From Pseudomonadales bacterium (GTDB taxonomy: Bacteria; Pseudomonadota; Gammaproteobacteria; Pseudomonadales; DC-out160): a DNA stretch of 64,000 nt. Below the pieces are notes generated by a model, which made no database searches, was not told the origin of the DNA, and worked only from the letters and a program-made list of their open reading frames with translations. Position numbers and translations under genes: made by a program. Location of the stretch: contig JAHRWA010000015.1 of NCBI GenBank assembly GCA_019090455.1, forward strand, positions 1 to 64,000, written 5' to 3'. Positions 56,224-64,000 of this stretch are shown one piece after another (the first letter of the stretch is position 1; the number at the start of each line of letters is the position of its first letter).

Positions 56224-56709
56224 ATGAGTACTATTGAGAGAGGGTTTAGGAATGCTTTAGGTAATTTTGCGACTGGAGTATGCATAATTTCATTTTTTAA
56301 CGAAAATAATAATGCCATCGGAATAACGATTAACTCGTTCACCTCTGTGTCGTTAGATCCTTCTATCGTATCGTGGAGTATCAAAAATAAGTCCCAATGT
56401 TATGACATATTTTCTCAAGTGGAACGGTATTCTATCAGTGTATTGTCCAATACTCAGAAGGATATATCTAGCCGGTATGCAAAACCGGGAGATCATGTGA
56501 TGAACATCCATGAATATTATACTTCGGATAACCTGTTACCCATCGTGAAGGAATCCATTGCACAATTCGAATGTGAGAAATGGAAAACAATTAGAGCGGG
56601 AGATCACGATATTCTTTTTGGAAGGGTTACTGATTTTCAATGTACCGAGGGAGATGAACCTTTGATTTTCTATAATGGTTGTTATCGTGGGCTTGAATAC
56701 ACTATTTGA
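56224..56709 (+). CDS. Flavin reductase (flavin reductase-like domain)
   Basis: 161 aa, FMN/FAD-binding split barrel of the flavin reductase-like family: FRNALGNFATGVCIISF, then VSLDPSIVSWSIKNKSQCY and ISVLSNTQKDISSRYA. Such proteins supply FADH2 to two-component monooxygenases or halogenases. The gene sits directly after the halogenase with a strong AGGAGG ribosome site, which indicates it is the halogenase partner. Confidence 0.88.
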   Translation: MSTIERGFRNALGNFATGVCIISFFNENNNAIGITINSFTSVSLDPSIVSWSIKNKSQCYDIFSQVERYSISVLSNTQKDISSRYAKPGDHVMNIHEYYTSDNLLPIVKESIAQFECEKWKTIRAGDHDILFGRVTDFQCTEGDEPLIFYNGCYRGLEYTI

Positions 56710-56810
56710 TGGTGATGGGCTAGTGGGAACTGTTGGATGTTACGTTATTCATCTTTTCCTATTCGGTAGTTGATAGTGAGAGAAAATAAATTAATAAAGG
56801 CGAGGATACA

Positions 56811-59378
56811 ATGCTAGGGAGAGAGAAAATAGGTGGTAATAGACCAAACAAACAGGTGATGACAAATCTATATCTAACTTTACTCGTCGCATTTGTGACG
56901 CTGGATGCAGAGGCGTTTTTTACTAGTGATGATGAAATCAATGGAAATGGATTTGAATCAGCAACTCATTCGAAAAATACGGCATTAACACAGGACGGAC
57001 GATTTTTATGGGTGGTCAATCCAGATTTGGATTCAGTCACCGTAATCCGAACGGATATAAATGAAGTTATATCAACATTCGAGGTGGGGGATGAACCGAG
57101 AAGCCTTGCAATCACGCCCAGCGGAAGTCAGATCTATGTGGCCAATTCAGCTGGAAATTCGATATCGGTTATTTCTGTGAATAAGAATAATGTAGATCAT
57201 TTTTGGGCGGTCTCTGATGAGGATGTTGGATCTGGGGGGGAAATAATAACAGGATCTGAGCCGAAAGCTCTGGTGATAGACCCTCAAGGAGATCATGTAT
57301 TTGTTGCAAATAGCAGTCAGGATACCATCTCTATTATATCTACCAAAAATAATAAAATTGTGGGTGCGATGAATCTTAGAAAAAGCATCTGCAATGTAGG
57401 CGATAAAAACAGGCATTTTCAACCTATGGCCCTCGCAATAACAAAGGACAGTCAATATCTTTATGTTACGAGATATTTGTCTTTTACTACGAATGAAGGA
57501 GTGCAGCGTGATGATTTTGGAAAGGAAGGTATTATCTGTAAACTGAGGGTTGTAAAAAATCGTGAGAATAGAGTTAGGCTGTATCCTCTGGCAACTATCT
57601 CAATGAAAACTCAGATTACTGGATTCAAAGATGCTAACAATATTGATACTTATGCATTTCCTAATCAACTGAGTCGTATTGTGATAAGAGGCGATAAAGC
57701 CTATTTGCCGAATATAGCCGCGTCGCCTTCTGGCCCTCAAAGTTTCGATACTATTACCCAATCATTTGTGAATGTGATAGATAATATTGGCGGCGATGAA
57801 CAATCTATTGGAGCTCTTAATATCCATTTAGGAGGAAGAGATCCAGAGCTTGGAAAACAGGAGATATATTTTGCGAATCCCATCGACATAGGATTTAGTA
57901 CAGGGGAGGGCCCTGGAAGCGCGTATGTTGTTTCTGCTGGAAGTGACATTGTCGTTAAGCTATCTGTTGATACCTATGGAAACATAGACTTTACTCAAGA
58001 TAGTGATACTACTCGATATATAGATCTTAATGATCCTGACAATCCTTTGACTAGTGGTAATAATGCAGGGAAAAACCCTGTCGGTATAGCGATTGCTACA
58101 GATGGATCTAGAGCTTATGTATCAAATTACGTTTCAAGAAATGTATCGGTCATTGATCTTAATACAGATGAAGTTATCAAGGTTATTCGCACGACGGAAT
58201 TACCTGAAGCCGGGTCACTGGATGAAGTGATTTTAGTCGGAGCGGAAATGTTTTTTTCCTCAAGGGGGAATTTTGTTACGGATGATTATGCATACGGTTC
58301 AAGTCGAGATCGATTGTCGGAAAAAGGCCGACAAAACTGTGCGAGCTGTCATCCCGATGGCCTTACTGACGGCATCGTGTGGCAGTTTGCAACAGGTCCG
58401 AGAAAAACGTTATCCATTAACGGTACTTTTAACCCTCACGACGTCAATGATCAAAAAATTATAAATGCGTCGGCGATTTTTGATGAAGTAGAGGATGCGG
58501 ATTTTAATACTAGATTGGTTTCTAGTAAGGGATGGCTAGAATCCCCTCTTCCCTGTATCGATTCCCCACCTCTTACGGGACTTCTGGAAAGCAAAGTGGA
58601 TCCTGATCATGGTTTAATTCTTGGTGATTGGGACGAATTCCAGGTGGCCGCTTGCGTATTAAACCAATTTGAACGACCTAATAGTAACAGGCCGCAACCC
58701 TATGTCCAGCTTCCCGGAAGCGATGTCTTGGTAAAGGCACACGATGCACTGATTGACTGGCAACGATATGCCGTGCGTACTCCTAATAGGCCGATGATGA
58801 AAATGGAATTATTCGCTGTAGGTGCGCCAGTAGTGGGTGGGCTGAACCAAATAAAAGTAATGAGAGGTAAAAGAGTATTTAAAGAAGCGGGCTGTGTTAC
58901 TTGCCATCGAGGAGGCAAGTGGACGGCAAGTACTAAAGACTTTACTTCTCCTCCTGATCCCTCAGAAGTAGCGAAGGAAGATGCGAGTACTAATGTAAAT
59001 CAATTTCAGTATTTATCACGATTTCTTAATGATATCGGCTCCTACAATTTGAACGTGATCGGTAGTGGTGTATCTATTGAAGGTTATCGTACTATCGGCG
59101 GGGTAGAGATTGACAATGGGGGATTACCTGCACTTGGTTTTGATTATGACGGAGATGGAAAAGGATCTGGTTACAACATATCGTCGATACTCGGAACATT
59201 TCATACGCCTCCTTATTATCATAATGGTGCCTGCGAGACGTTGCTCTGTGTACTCAGCGATAAGGTGCATCGTGCTGCAGGGCGAGACAGTGGATACGAT
59301 GCATTAAAGAGAAAATCGAAGAGGAAGCAATTGGTTGAATATCTGAAATCCATTGATGAATATACGGATATTTTATAA
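56811..59378 (+). CDS. Exported fusion of YVTN beta-propeller and di-heme cytochrome c peroxidase/MauG-like domain
   Basis: 855 aa. A hydrophobic stretch (YLTLLVAFVTLDAEA) after a ~17-residue basic start looks like a signal peptide. The N-terminal half has YVTN/YncE-type propeller repeats (EVGDEPRSLAITPSGSQIYV, YVANSAGNSISV). The C-terminal half has two heme c sites, C510-A-S-C-H514 and C695-V-T-C-H699, and the peroxidase-type end GTFHTPPYYHNGACETL, where MauG/CCP enzymes have APYxHxG. Heme attachment requires the Ccm system. It may oxidise or detoxify a periplasmic molecule, or detect the product; this is inference. It follows the flavin reductase gene. Confidence 0.75.
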   Translation: MLGREKIGGNRPNKQVMTNLYLTLLVAFVTLDAEAFFTSDDEINGNGFESATHSKNTALTQDGRFLWVVNPDLDSVTVIRTDINEVISTFEVGDEPRSLAITPSGSQIYVANSAGNSISVISVNKNNVDHFWAVSDEDVGSGGEIITGSEPKALVIDPQGDHVFVANSSQDTISIISTKNNKIVGAMNLRKSICNVGDKNRHFQPMALAITKDSQYLYVTRYLSFTTNEGVQRDDFGKEGIICKLRVVKNRENRVRLYPLATISMKTQITGFKDANNIDTYAFPNQLSRIVIRGDKAYLPNIAASPSGPQSFDTITQSFVNVIDNIGGDEQSIGALNIHLGGRDPELGKQEIYFANPIDIGFSTGEGPGSAYVVSAGSDIVVKLSVDTYGNIDFTQDSDTTRYIDLNDPDNPLTSGNNAGKNPVGIAIATDGSRAYVSNYVSRNVSVIDLNTDEVIKVIRTTELPEAGSLDEVILVGAEMFFSSRGNFVTDDYAYGSSRDRLSEKGRQNCASCHPDGLTDGIVWQFATGPRKTLSINGTFNPHDVNDQKIINASAIFDEVEDADFNTRLVSSKGWLESPLPCIDSPPLTGLLESKVDPDHGLILGDWDEFQVAACVLNQFERPNSNRPQPYVQLPGSDVLVKAHDALIDWQRYAVRTPNRPMMKMELFAVGAPVVGGLNQIKVMRGKRVFKEAGCVTCHRGGKWTASTKDFTSPPDPSEVAKEDASTNVNQFQYLSRFLNDIGSYNLNVIGSGVSIEGYRTIGGVEIDNGGLPALGFDYDGDGKGSGYNISSILGTFHTPPYYHNGACETLLCVLSDKVHRAAGRDSGYDALKRKSKRKQLVEYLKSIDEYTDIL

Positions 59379-59420
59379 TGACTATTCTTAATGACTGCAA
59401 AGAATCTTAAGGGATGCTAA

Positions 59421-61085
59421 ATGAAAAATACACATTCATTCGTCAATCTAACGCCAACCTCGTTTCTTGAAAGAAGTGGCTTAGCATTTCCGAATAAGAC
59501 GGCTGTCGTCTCAAAGGACAAAAAAATAACCTACGCGATACTATTGTCGAGGTCGAGAAAACTTTCCGATATGCTACAGAGTTGTGATATTTGTTATGGA
59601 GATCATGTTGGTTTGCTGACACAGAATAGTGTTCAAGGAGTTGAAGCGCATTTCGCTATTCCTGGTGCTGGGGGCGTTATTGTATCGCTGAATCCGTGGC
59701 TATGTGAGAGTGACCTATTGAAGCAGTTGCTATTTTCAAAAATAAAAATCCTTCTTGTTAGTAACATTCTATTTACCAAAAATAGAAGCATGATTGAAAG
59801 CATACGTAATGATGTAGTAATTCTTGTTATCGATGGGGCGAGCTGTGAAGACGGTAGCGCGATGTGCGTTCTAAAAAAACTGGATTACTATAGGGATGAC
59901 ACACCTCTTGATGTATGTCTGCGCTCCGAAAATGATCCTATTGCGATGAATTTTACTTCAGGCACTACGGGGCAGCCAAAGGGTGTCATTTATACCCATA
60001 GGGCCGCCTATTTACATGCAATGGGTCAGGTTTTAATGCTGAGCCTACGAGCAGAATCTCGCTATTATTGGTCTCTTCCAATGTTTCATGTTAATGGGTG
60101 GGGGCATATGTGGGCGGTTCCAGTTGTGGGGGCTACACAATATATTTCGGGTTACGAGAATAATCTAGATGGCGCCAATATACTAAAGGAGCTGATGCGA
60201 CAACAGATTAGTCATCTTGCTGGTTCTCCACGATTGATGAAGCGCATAGCAGAATCCAAGGAAGAGGCTGTATGGCTAAAAAACTTGACAGTGCTAACTG
60301 GCGGGGCTGCGCCTACATCTGGTTTGGTTGAAAAAATGCGTGCACTAGGGATTGATATGATACATCAATACGGTCTAAATGAGACGTGTGGTCCATTCGT
60401 TGTTTGCGAACAACAAGAACATTGGAAAGACCTGGATATAAACGATTGGTCCAAAAATGGTATTCGTCAAGGTGTGCCCGCAATTCATGCTGGTAGTGGT
60501 CTTAGGGTAGTGGATAGCGAAGGAATCGATGTGCCGTGGGATGGTGAAACTATGGGTGAGATTATTGTCTCAGGCAATACGGTCGCTAATGAGTACTTTG
60601 ACAACCTAGAAGCAACTACGGATAGTTTTCGAAATGGCTGGTTTCATAGCGGCGATATTGCGGTTCGACATGATGATGGCTATATACAAATTAAAGATAG
60701 AATTAAGGATATTATTCATGTCACGACTGACTATGGTTGGGAAAATATTTCCTCAATAGAGATAGAAAATGGTATTAGCGGAATACGAGGAATTTCTGAT
60801 GTGGCAGTGATTGGGGTGTCATTGACAAATGATGCTGAAGATCAGCAAGTAGTAGCGTTCTACGAACTGGATAACGAATGTGATCTTGATGCCAATGATA
60901 TTCGAGAATGCTGTAAACTCATTTTTCCCGGATACAAAGTACCAATTTATTTCATTGAATATAATCTTCCTAAAACAGCGACGGGAAAGATAAAGAAGAA
61001 TGAACTTAAAGAGGTTTATAAAGAAAAATATACGTCGATATCTTTTGAAGAATGCATGGAAAGGGATGTCGAGGAAGTGACATGA
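59421..61085 (+). CDS. AMP-dependent acyl-CoA synthetase/ligase
   Basis: 554 aa of the ANL adenylating family. The P-loop-like motif NFTSGTTGQPKGVIYTH, the A5 stretch YGLNETCGP, the A7/A8 region HSGDIAVRHDDGYIQIKDRIK and the catalytic lysine (near residue 523) in KTATGKIKK are present. The A8 loop is longer than usual (IIHVTTDYGWENISS, against the common ISxGGENISS). It would activate a carboxylic acid as acyl-AMP and pass it to CoA, probably a medium-chain, aryl or branched acid. No carrier protein is nearby. It overlaps the MFS gene by ATGA. Confidence 0.87.
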   Translation: MKNTHSFVNLTPTSFLERSGLAFPNKTAVVSKDKKITYAILLSRSRKLSDMLQSCDICYGDHVGLLTQNSVQGVEAHFAIPGAGGVIVSLNPWLCESDLLKQLLFSKIKILLVSNILFTKNRSMIESIRNDVVILVIDGASCEDGSAMCVLKKLDYYRDDTPLDVCLRSENDPIAMNFTSGTTGQPKGVIYTHRAAYLHAMGQVLMLSLRAESRYYWSLPMFHVNGWGHMWAVPVVGATQYISGYENNLDGANILKELMRQQISHLAGSPRLMKRIAESKEEAVWLKNLTVLTGGAAPTSGLVEKMRALGIDMIHQYGLNETCGPFVVCEQQEHWKDLDINDWSKNGIRQGVPAIHAGSGLRVVDSEGIDVPWDGETMGEIIVSGNTVANEYFDNLEATTDSFRNGWFHSGDIAVRHDDGYIQIKDRIKDIIHVTTDYGWENISSIEIENGISGIRGISDVAVIGVSLTNDAEDQQVVAFYELDNECDLDANDIRECCKLIFPGYKVPIYFIEYNLPKTATGKIKKNELKEVYKEKYTSISFEECMERDVEEVT

Positions 61086-62245
61086 ACGCGATAACGCGAA
61101 ATAAATACGATGTGTGGGTAATAGCCGCATCTCTCTTCACTATCACACTTTCTGTGAATCTACAGATACCACTATATACGAGATATGCTACTGAAGGCGG
61201 TTTTGGAGATGGTTTTATTGCGCTTATCTTCTCAGTATATGTGATGGGACTAATACCGGTACTAATTATATTTGGAGGTATCTCAGATCGTATAGGGCGG
61301 AAAAGATCGATTGTCACCGCTTTGTTGATATCGTTGTTATCTAATGTACTGGTCTCAATGAATGGTAGTTTAGAAGTACTATTTCTGGTCCGGTTACTAC
61401 AAGGAATATCGGTTGCAATTGTACTAGGTGCGAGTGCTGCATTTTTATCTGATTGTATAAGTGATTTGAATAGAGCGGCTAATCTTCATGGGATCGTAGT
61501 CTCACTAGGATTGGGCAGTGGTGCAATAATAACTTCCTTTAGTTTGAGCCTTTTGAAATGGGAAACTCCAGCGTCATATTTTATGGTAACTGGCGCAAAT
61601 CTCTTATGTTTGGTTCTAGCAATATTCATCAAAAAAGGTGACGTTGGGAGAATAGGGAAAATGATACGTTTTCCTATCGTAACCAACGAGAGCTGGAAGT
61701 TTTGTTGCTCTATTTTTTTTACTTGGTCGTTAGTTGGTGTAGTCATTACTGTTGTTCCTTCTATATTGCTGGTGATGGGCTTTCATGGCGGGACAGGGCT
61801 TGTTGTTTTCCTAGCGGTATCGAGTGGAGCGTTCTTTCAACCCTTATGTAGGAAAAGATCCTCAGAGTGGGCGTTAGAAACGGGTTTGTATATCGCGGGA
61901 ATATCATATGTTCTTCTGCTACTGGGTGTTTATCTTTCCTCTGTTCCAATAATTTTGCTATCCGCTGGTTTGACAGGAATGAGCGGTTTGGGATTTGTTT
62001 ATGTGGGAGGCCTTAGATCTGTTATGGATACGAAAAGCGAACTACGATCTCGGGCAGTATCTGGATACTTTATTTTTGGATATTTAGGACTTGGTCTTCC
62101 CTGTGTTGGTATCGGATATTTAGGAGATACCGTAGGAATTTTGGAGGCGATTTTTCTTTATGGAGTAGTTTCTGGAACGTTAGTTGTTTGTGGATATATA
62201 TATGGTATTAGAGAGAAAGGTAGACGTATTAAAATTAGAGTGTGA
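61082..62245 (+). CDS. Major facilitator superfamily exporter
   Basis: 387 aa with about twelve hydrophobic segments and the MFS motif GGISDRIGRKRSI between segments 2 and 3. The ATG 61082 overlaps the ligase stop (ATGA), so an upstream ORF start at 61052 is unlikely. A drug/metabolite exporter is the likely role; in this operon it may export the pathway product or confer self-protection. Confidence 0.86.
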   Translation: MNAITRNKYDVWVIAASLFTITLSVNLQIPLYTRYATEGGFGDGFIALIFSVYVMGLIPVLIIFGGISDRIGRKRSIVTALLISLLSNVLVSMNGSLEVLFLVRLLQGISVAIVLGASAAFLSDCISDLNRAANLHGIVVSLGLGSGAIITSFSLSLLKWETPASYFMVTGANLLCLVLAIFIKKGDVGRIGKMIRFPIVTNESWKFCCSIFFTWSLVGVVITVVPSILLVMGFHGGTGLVVFLAVSSGAFFQPLCRKRSSEWALETGLYIAGISYVLLLLGVYLSSVPIILLSAGLTGMSGLGFVYVGGLRSVMDTKSELRSRAVSGYFIFGYLGLGLPCVGIGYLGDTVGILEAIFLYGVVSGTLVVCGYIYGIREKGRRIKIRV

Positions 62246-62290
62246 CTACTTGTAATTTATTATACTGATATGTTGGATATTAGGTGACGT

Positions 62291-63070
62291 ATGTTTGAAT
62301 TAAGTGAAATTAATGAAGATGTTATTAGAAATATTAAAATGTATAAAACTGAACATTTGCTAAAGCACGATAATTGGGATACCAAGCAAAAGATCGCGTT
62401 AGCGTGTCGGATGCTATTCAAAGCAGGTCACGATTCTGGCTTATCCGGTCAGATAACGGCTAGGTTAGAAAATAACGTATATATCACTCAAGCACTGGGC
62501 TTGGGGTTCGACGAAATATGCGTTTCCAATTTACTGACGATAGATAGTGATCTGCAAGTGGTGGAAGGCGTAGGGTCCCCCAACCCAGCAAATAGATTTC
62601 ATAGTTGGATTTATGATGCTCGGCCGGATGTCGCCAGCATCTTACATACACACTCTCAATATACTTCGGCGTTGTCTATGTTGGGGGTTCCGTTAAACAT
62701 AGCGCATACAGATTGTTGTGCTCTATATGATGACGTTGCCTATTTAGATAAATGGCCAGGAGTACCATTAGGCAATTCAGAAGGGTTGATTATTTCTGAG
62801 GCGCTTGGGGACAAGAGTGCTCTTCTTATGTCCCATCATGGGCTGGTTACTGTTGGTAAAAATGTCGAGGAGGCATTCTATCTTGCCCTAATTGTCGAAA
62901 AAGCTGCGAAATTACAGTTGCTGGCAATGGGTGCAGGTGAAATTAAAAATATTCAATTCGATCTTGGTTTAGAGGCTAAGCAGTGGTTACGGTTGGATGC
63001 CAGAATATGGGCTACATTTTCTTACCATGCTCGAAAAATACTGAAGGATAGTGAGCTTTGCTTAACGTGA
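62291..63070 (+). CDS. Class II aldolase/adducin family protein
   Basis: 259 aa. Zinc-ligand histidines are visible in ILHTHSQYTSALS and in MSHHGLVTVGKNVEEAF. The fold includes fuculose-phosphate aldolase and also decarboxylases or ring-acting enzymes. It follows the MFS gene by 46 bp and precedes a solute-binding protein. Reaction unknown; C-C bond making or breaking on a pathway intermediate is possible. Confidence 0.85.
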   Translation: MFELSEINEDVIRNIKMYKTEHLLKHDNWDTKQKIALACRMLFKAGHDSGLSGQITARLENNVYITQALGLGFDEICVSNLLTIDSDLQVVEGVGSPNPANRFHSWIYDARPDVASILHTHSQYTSALSMLGVPLNIAHTDCCALYDDVAYLDKWPGVPLGNSEGLIISEALGDKSALLMSHHGLVTVGKNVEEAFYLALIVEKAAKLQLLAMGAGEIKNIQFDLGLEAKQWLRLDARIWATFSYHARKILKDSELCLT

Positions 63071-63156
63071 ATATGATCTATAAAGAAAATCAACAATGGT
63101 TTAAGAAAATAAAATTTGAAATCGCCTAAGTGTTACAATTATATAAGGAAATATTT

Positions 63157-64000
63157 ATGAAAAATATCCGACTAGTTTCGGTAAATTTAATTTTTTCAGC
63201 ACTATTTGTTTTTTCGCTGTCAGAAAAATTGATGGCGGTTGAAATTGGTTATACAAACTTTTCTAATTTGGAGGCGATTGGTCCGCCAGCAGAAATGTTT
63301 TCCACTAATCTTAAAGCTATGTCCACTGCAGTTCTAGGAGAGGAGGAGGCTATTGTTTTTTCGAAGCTGTCTTCTGATTCTGGTGTAGCCTCAAACTTCG
63401 AAAATATAGTTGAGGCTGTTAGTGCCGGTTCAAATAATGGTGGATTAGATGCTGCGTATGTTCCCGCACTTTCTATAAATCCTGCGTGGGGTTTTATATA
63501 TACTTCAGGTGTTCCCTTTGGCCCAAAATTCGATGAATTTATGGGGTTTCTCTACGGTAAAAGTGTAGACAATGGAACAATGACCGGGCTTGAGTTGTTC
63601 AACGAAATAATATCCGAATCAGGGAAAAATATTATCGTGTTACCTATAGTGGGTGGAAGTGAACAGGGATCCGGTTATTTTATGAAACCAATTGGTAAGG
63701 TTGTTCCTAACAGATGTCTGAATAAGTTGGATAGAAAAAAATGTAAATTACTCGGTAGACCAGGCATAGGCCTTAAAGGTCTCTGTGTGAAAAAATGGAA
63801 AATACGTTACATTCCGATTGCTCGTGATGTTCTTGACTTGGCGTGCGATAACCTTCTAGAAAAAGGAAAAATTCCAGAGAAAAATATTAGTTTTATCGAT
63901 CCAACTCCGGGAGCCGGAGTGTATGAAAGTATGATATCCGGGGAAATTCAAGCTTTTGAAGTATCCACACCCTTAGATGATATAGGGGGTCTATTTCAGA
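63157..64000 (+). CDS. Periplasmic solute-binding protein, TRAP-like (3' truncated by window)
   Basis: 281 codons open to the window edge from ATG 63157, with TAAGGAA as ribosome site. A signal peptide is likely (LIFSALFVFSLSEKLMA). The stretch LSINPAWGFIYTSGVPFGPK and following FMGFLYG resemble TRAP-type substrate-binding proteins for organic acids (COG4663-like), where WGFxxxxxPFG is common; the usual central KxxxDLKGLKxR motif is replaced by a Cys/Lys/Arg-rich segment (KKCKLLGRPGIGLKGLCVKK). The end has ISFIDPTPGAGVYESMISGE, a normal family position. The missing 3' end and absence of visible membrane subunits limit the call. Confidence 0.55.
   Translation, partial: MKNIRLVSVNLIFSALFVFSLSEKLMAVEIGYTNFSNLEAIGPPAEMFSTNLKAMSTAVLGEEEAIVFSKLSSDSGVASNFENIVEAVSAGSNNGGLDAAYVPALSINPAWGFIYTSGVPFGPKFDEFMGFLYGKSVDNGTMTGLELFNEIISESGKNIIVLPIVGGSEQGSGYFMKPIGKVVPNRCLNKLDRKKCKLLGRPGIGLKGLCVKKWKIRYIPIARDVLDLACDNLLEKGKIPEKNISFIDPTPGAGVYESMISGEIQAFEVSTPLDDIGGLFQ

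Overview
The window looks like a chromosomal segment of a polarly flagellated gammaproteobacterium. The order cheB-motC-motD-parC-parP-cheW-DUF2802 followed by ccmABCDE resembles Pseudomonas/Marinobacter-type genomes, and smc-zipA-ligA is a typical gammaproteobacterial housekeeping block. No rRNA, tRNA or CRISPR array was seen. I cannot name the species.

Layout. (1) 1-9.3 kb: chemotaxis and motor genes: 3' part of cheB, the MotCD stator, the ParC/ParP polar-array pair, two CheW paralogues, a DUF2802 protein, an exported rhodanese, and a reverse-strand pair for an FlhB-like protein and FliK. (2) 9.6-12.5 kb: cytochrome c maturation genes ccmABCDE; ccmF and later genes do not follow. (3) 12.9-17.6 kb: two paralogous ~745-residue lipoproteins of unknown function. 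(4) 17.9-27.2 kb: a heme-oxygenase-like diiron (HDO) protein converging on a seven-gene reverse-strand coenzyme F420 operon (F420-dependent oxidoreductase, F420:NADPH reductase, cofE, cofD, cofC, fbiC, second F420-dependent oxidoreductase). (5) 27.3-45.3 kb: alpha/beta hydrolase, cysZ, smc, zipA, ligA, a lytic transglycosylase, yheU, an acyl-CoA dehydrogenase-like protein, an RND exporter, an SBBP/PKD surface protein, a saccharopine-dehydrogenase-like enzyme and an SRPBCC protein. (6) 45.9-64 kb: an accessory region that looks like an undescribed biosynthetic locus. It contains two more HDO proteins, a TetR regulator, an exported beta-propeller with a tandem YdhR protein, IS3-type remnants, and a long plus-strand operon: HDO, TSUP exporter, flavin-dependent halogenase, flavin reductase, propeller/di-heme cytochrome c fusion, acyl-CoA ligase, MFS exporter, class II aldolase, and a periplasmic solute-binding protein cut by the window end.

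How the accessory region may work (inference). A 12-bp palindromic site, CAGAYNNGTMTG, lies next to the -10 region of the TetR gene and recurs inside two homologous ~270-bp upstream blocks, one before the propeller/YdhR operon and one before the HDO/halogenase operon. This suggests one TetR-controlled regulon. The ligase would activate a carboxylic acid, the halogenase and reductase would halogenate it, the diiron proteins would oxidise, cleave or desaturate it, and MFS/TSUP would export the product. The product is unknown.

A second theme is short tandem repeats of 9-22 bp scattered through the core region. Several are in-frame expansions inside coding sequences (CheB linker, ParP, HDO at 17.9 kb, FbiC, CofC, the acyl-CoA dehydrogenase-like protein). 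Others lie next to genes (3' ends of both F420-dependent oxidoreductases, upstream of smc, downstream of the RND exporter).
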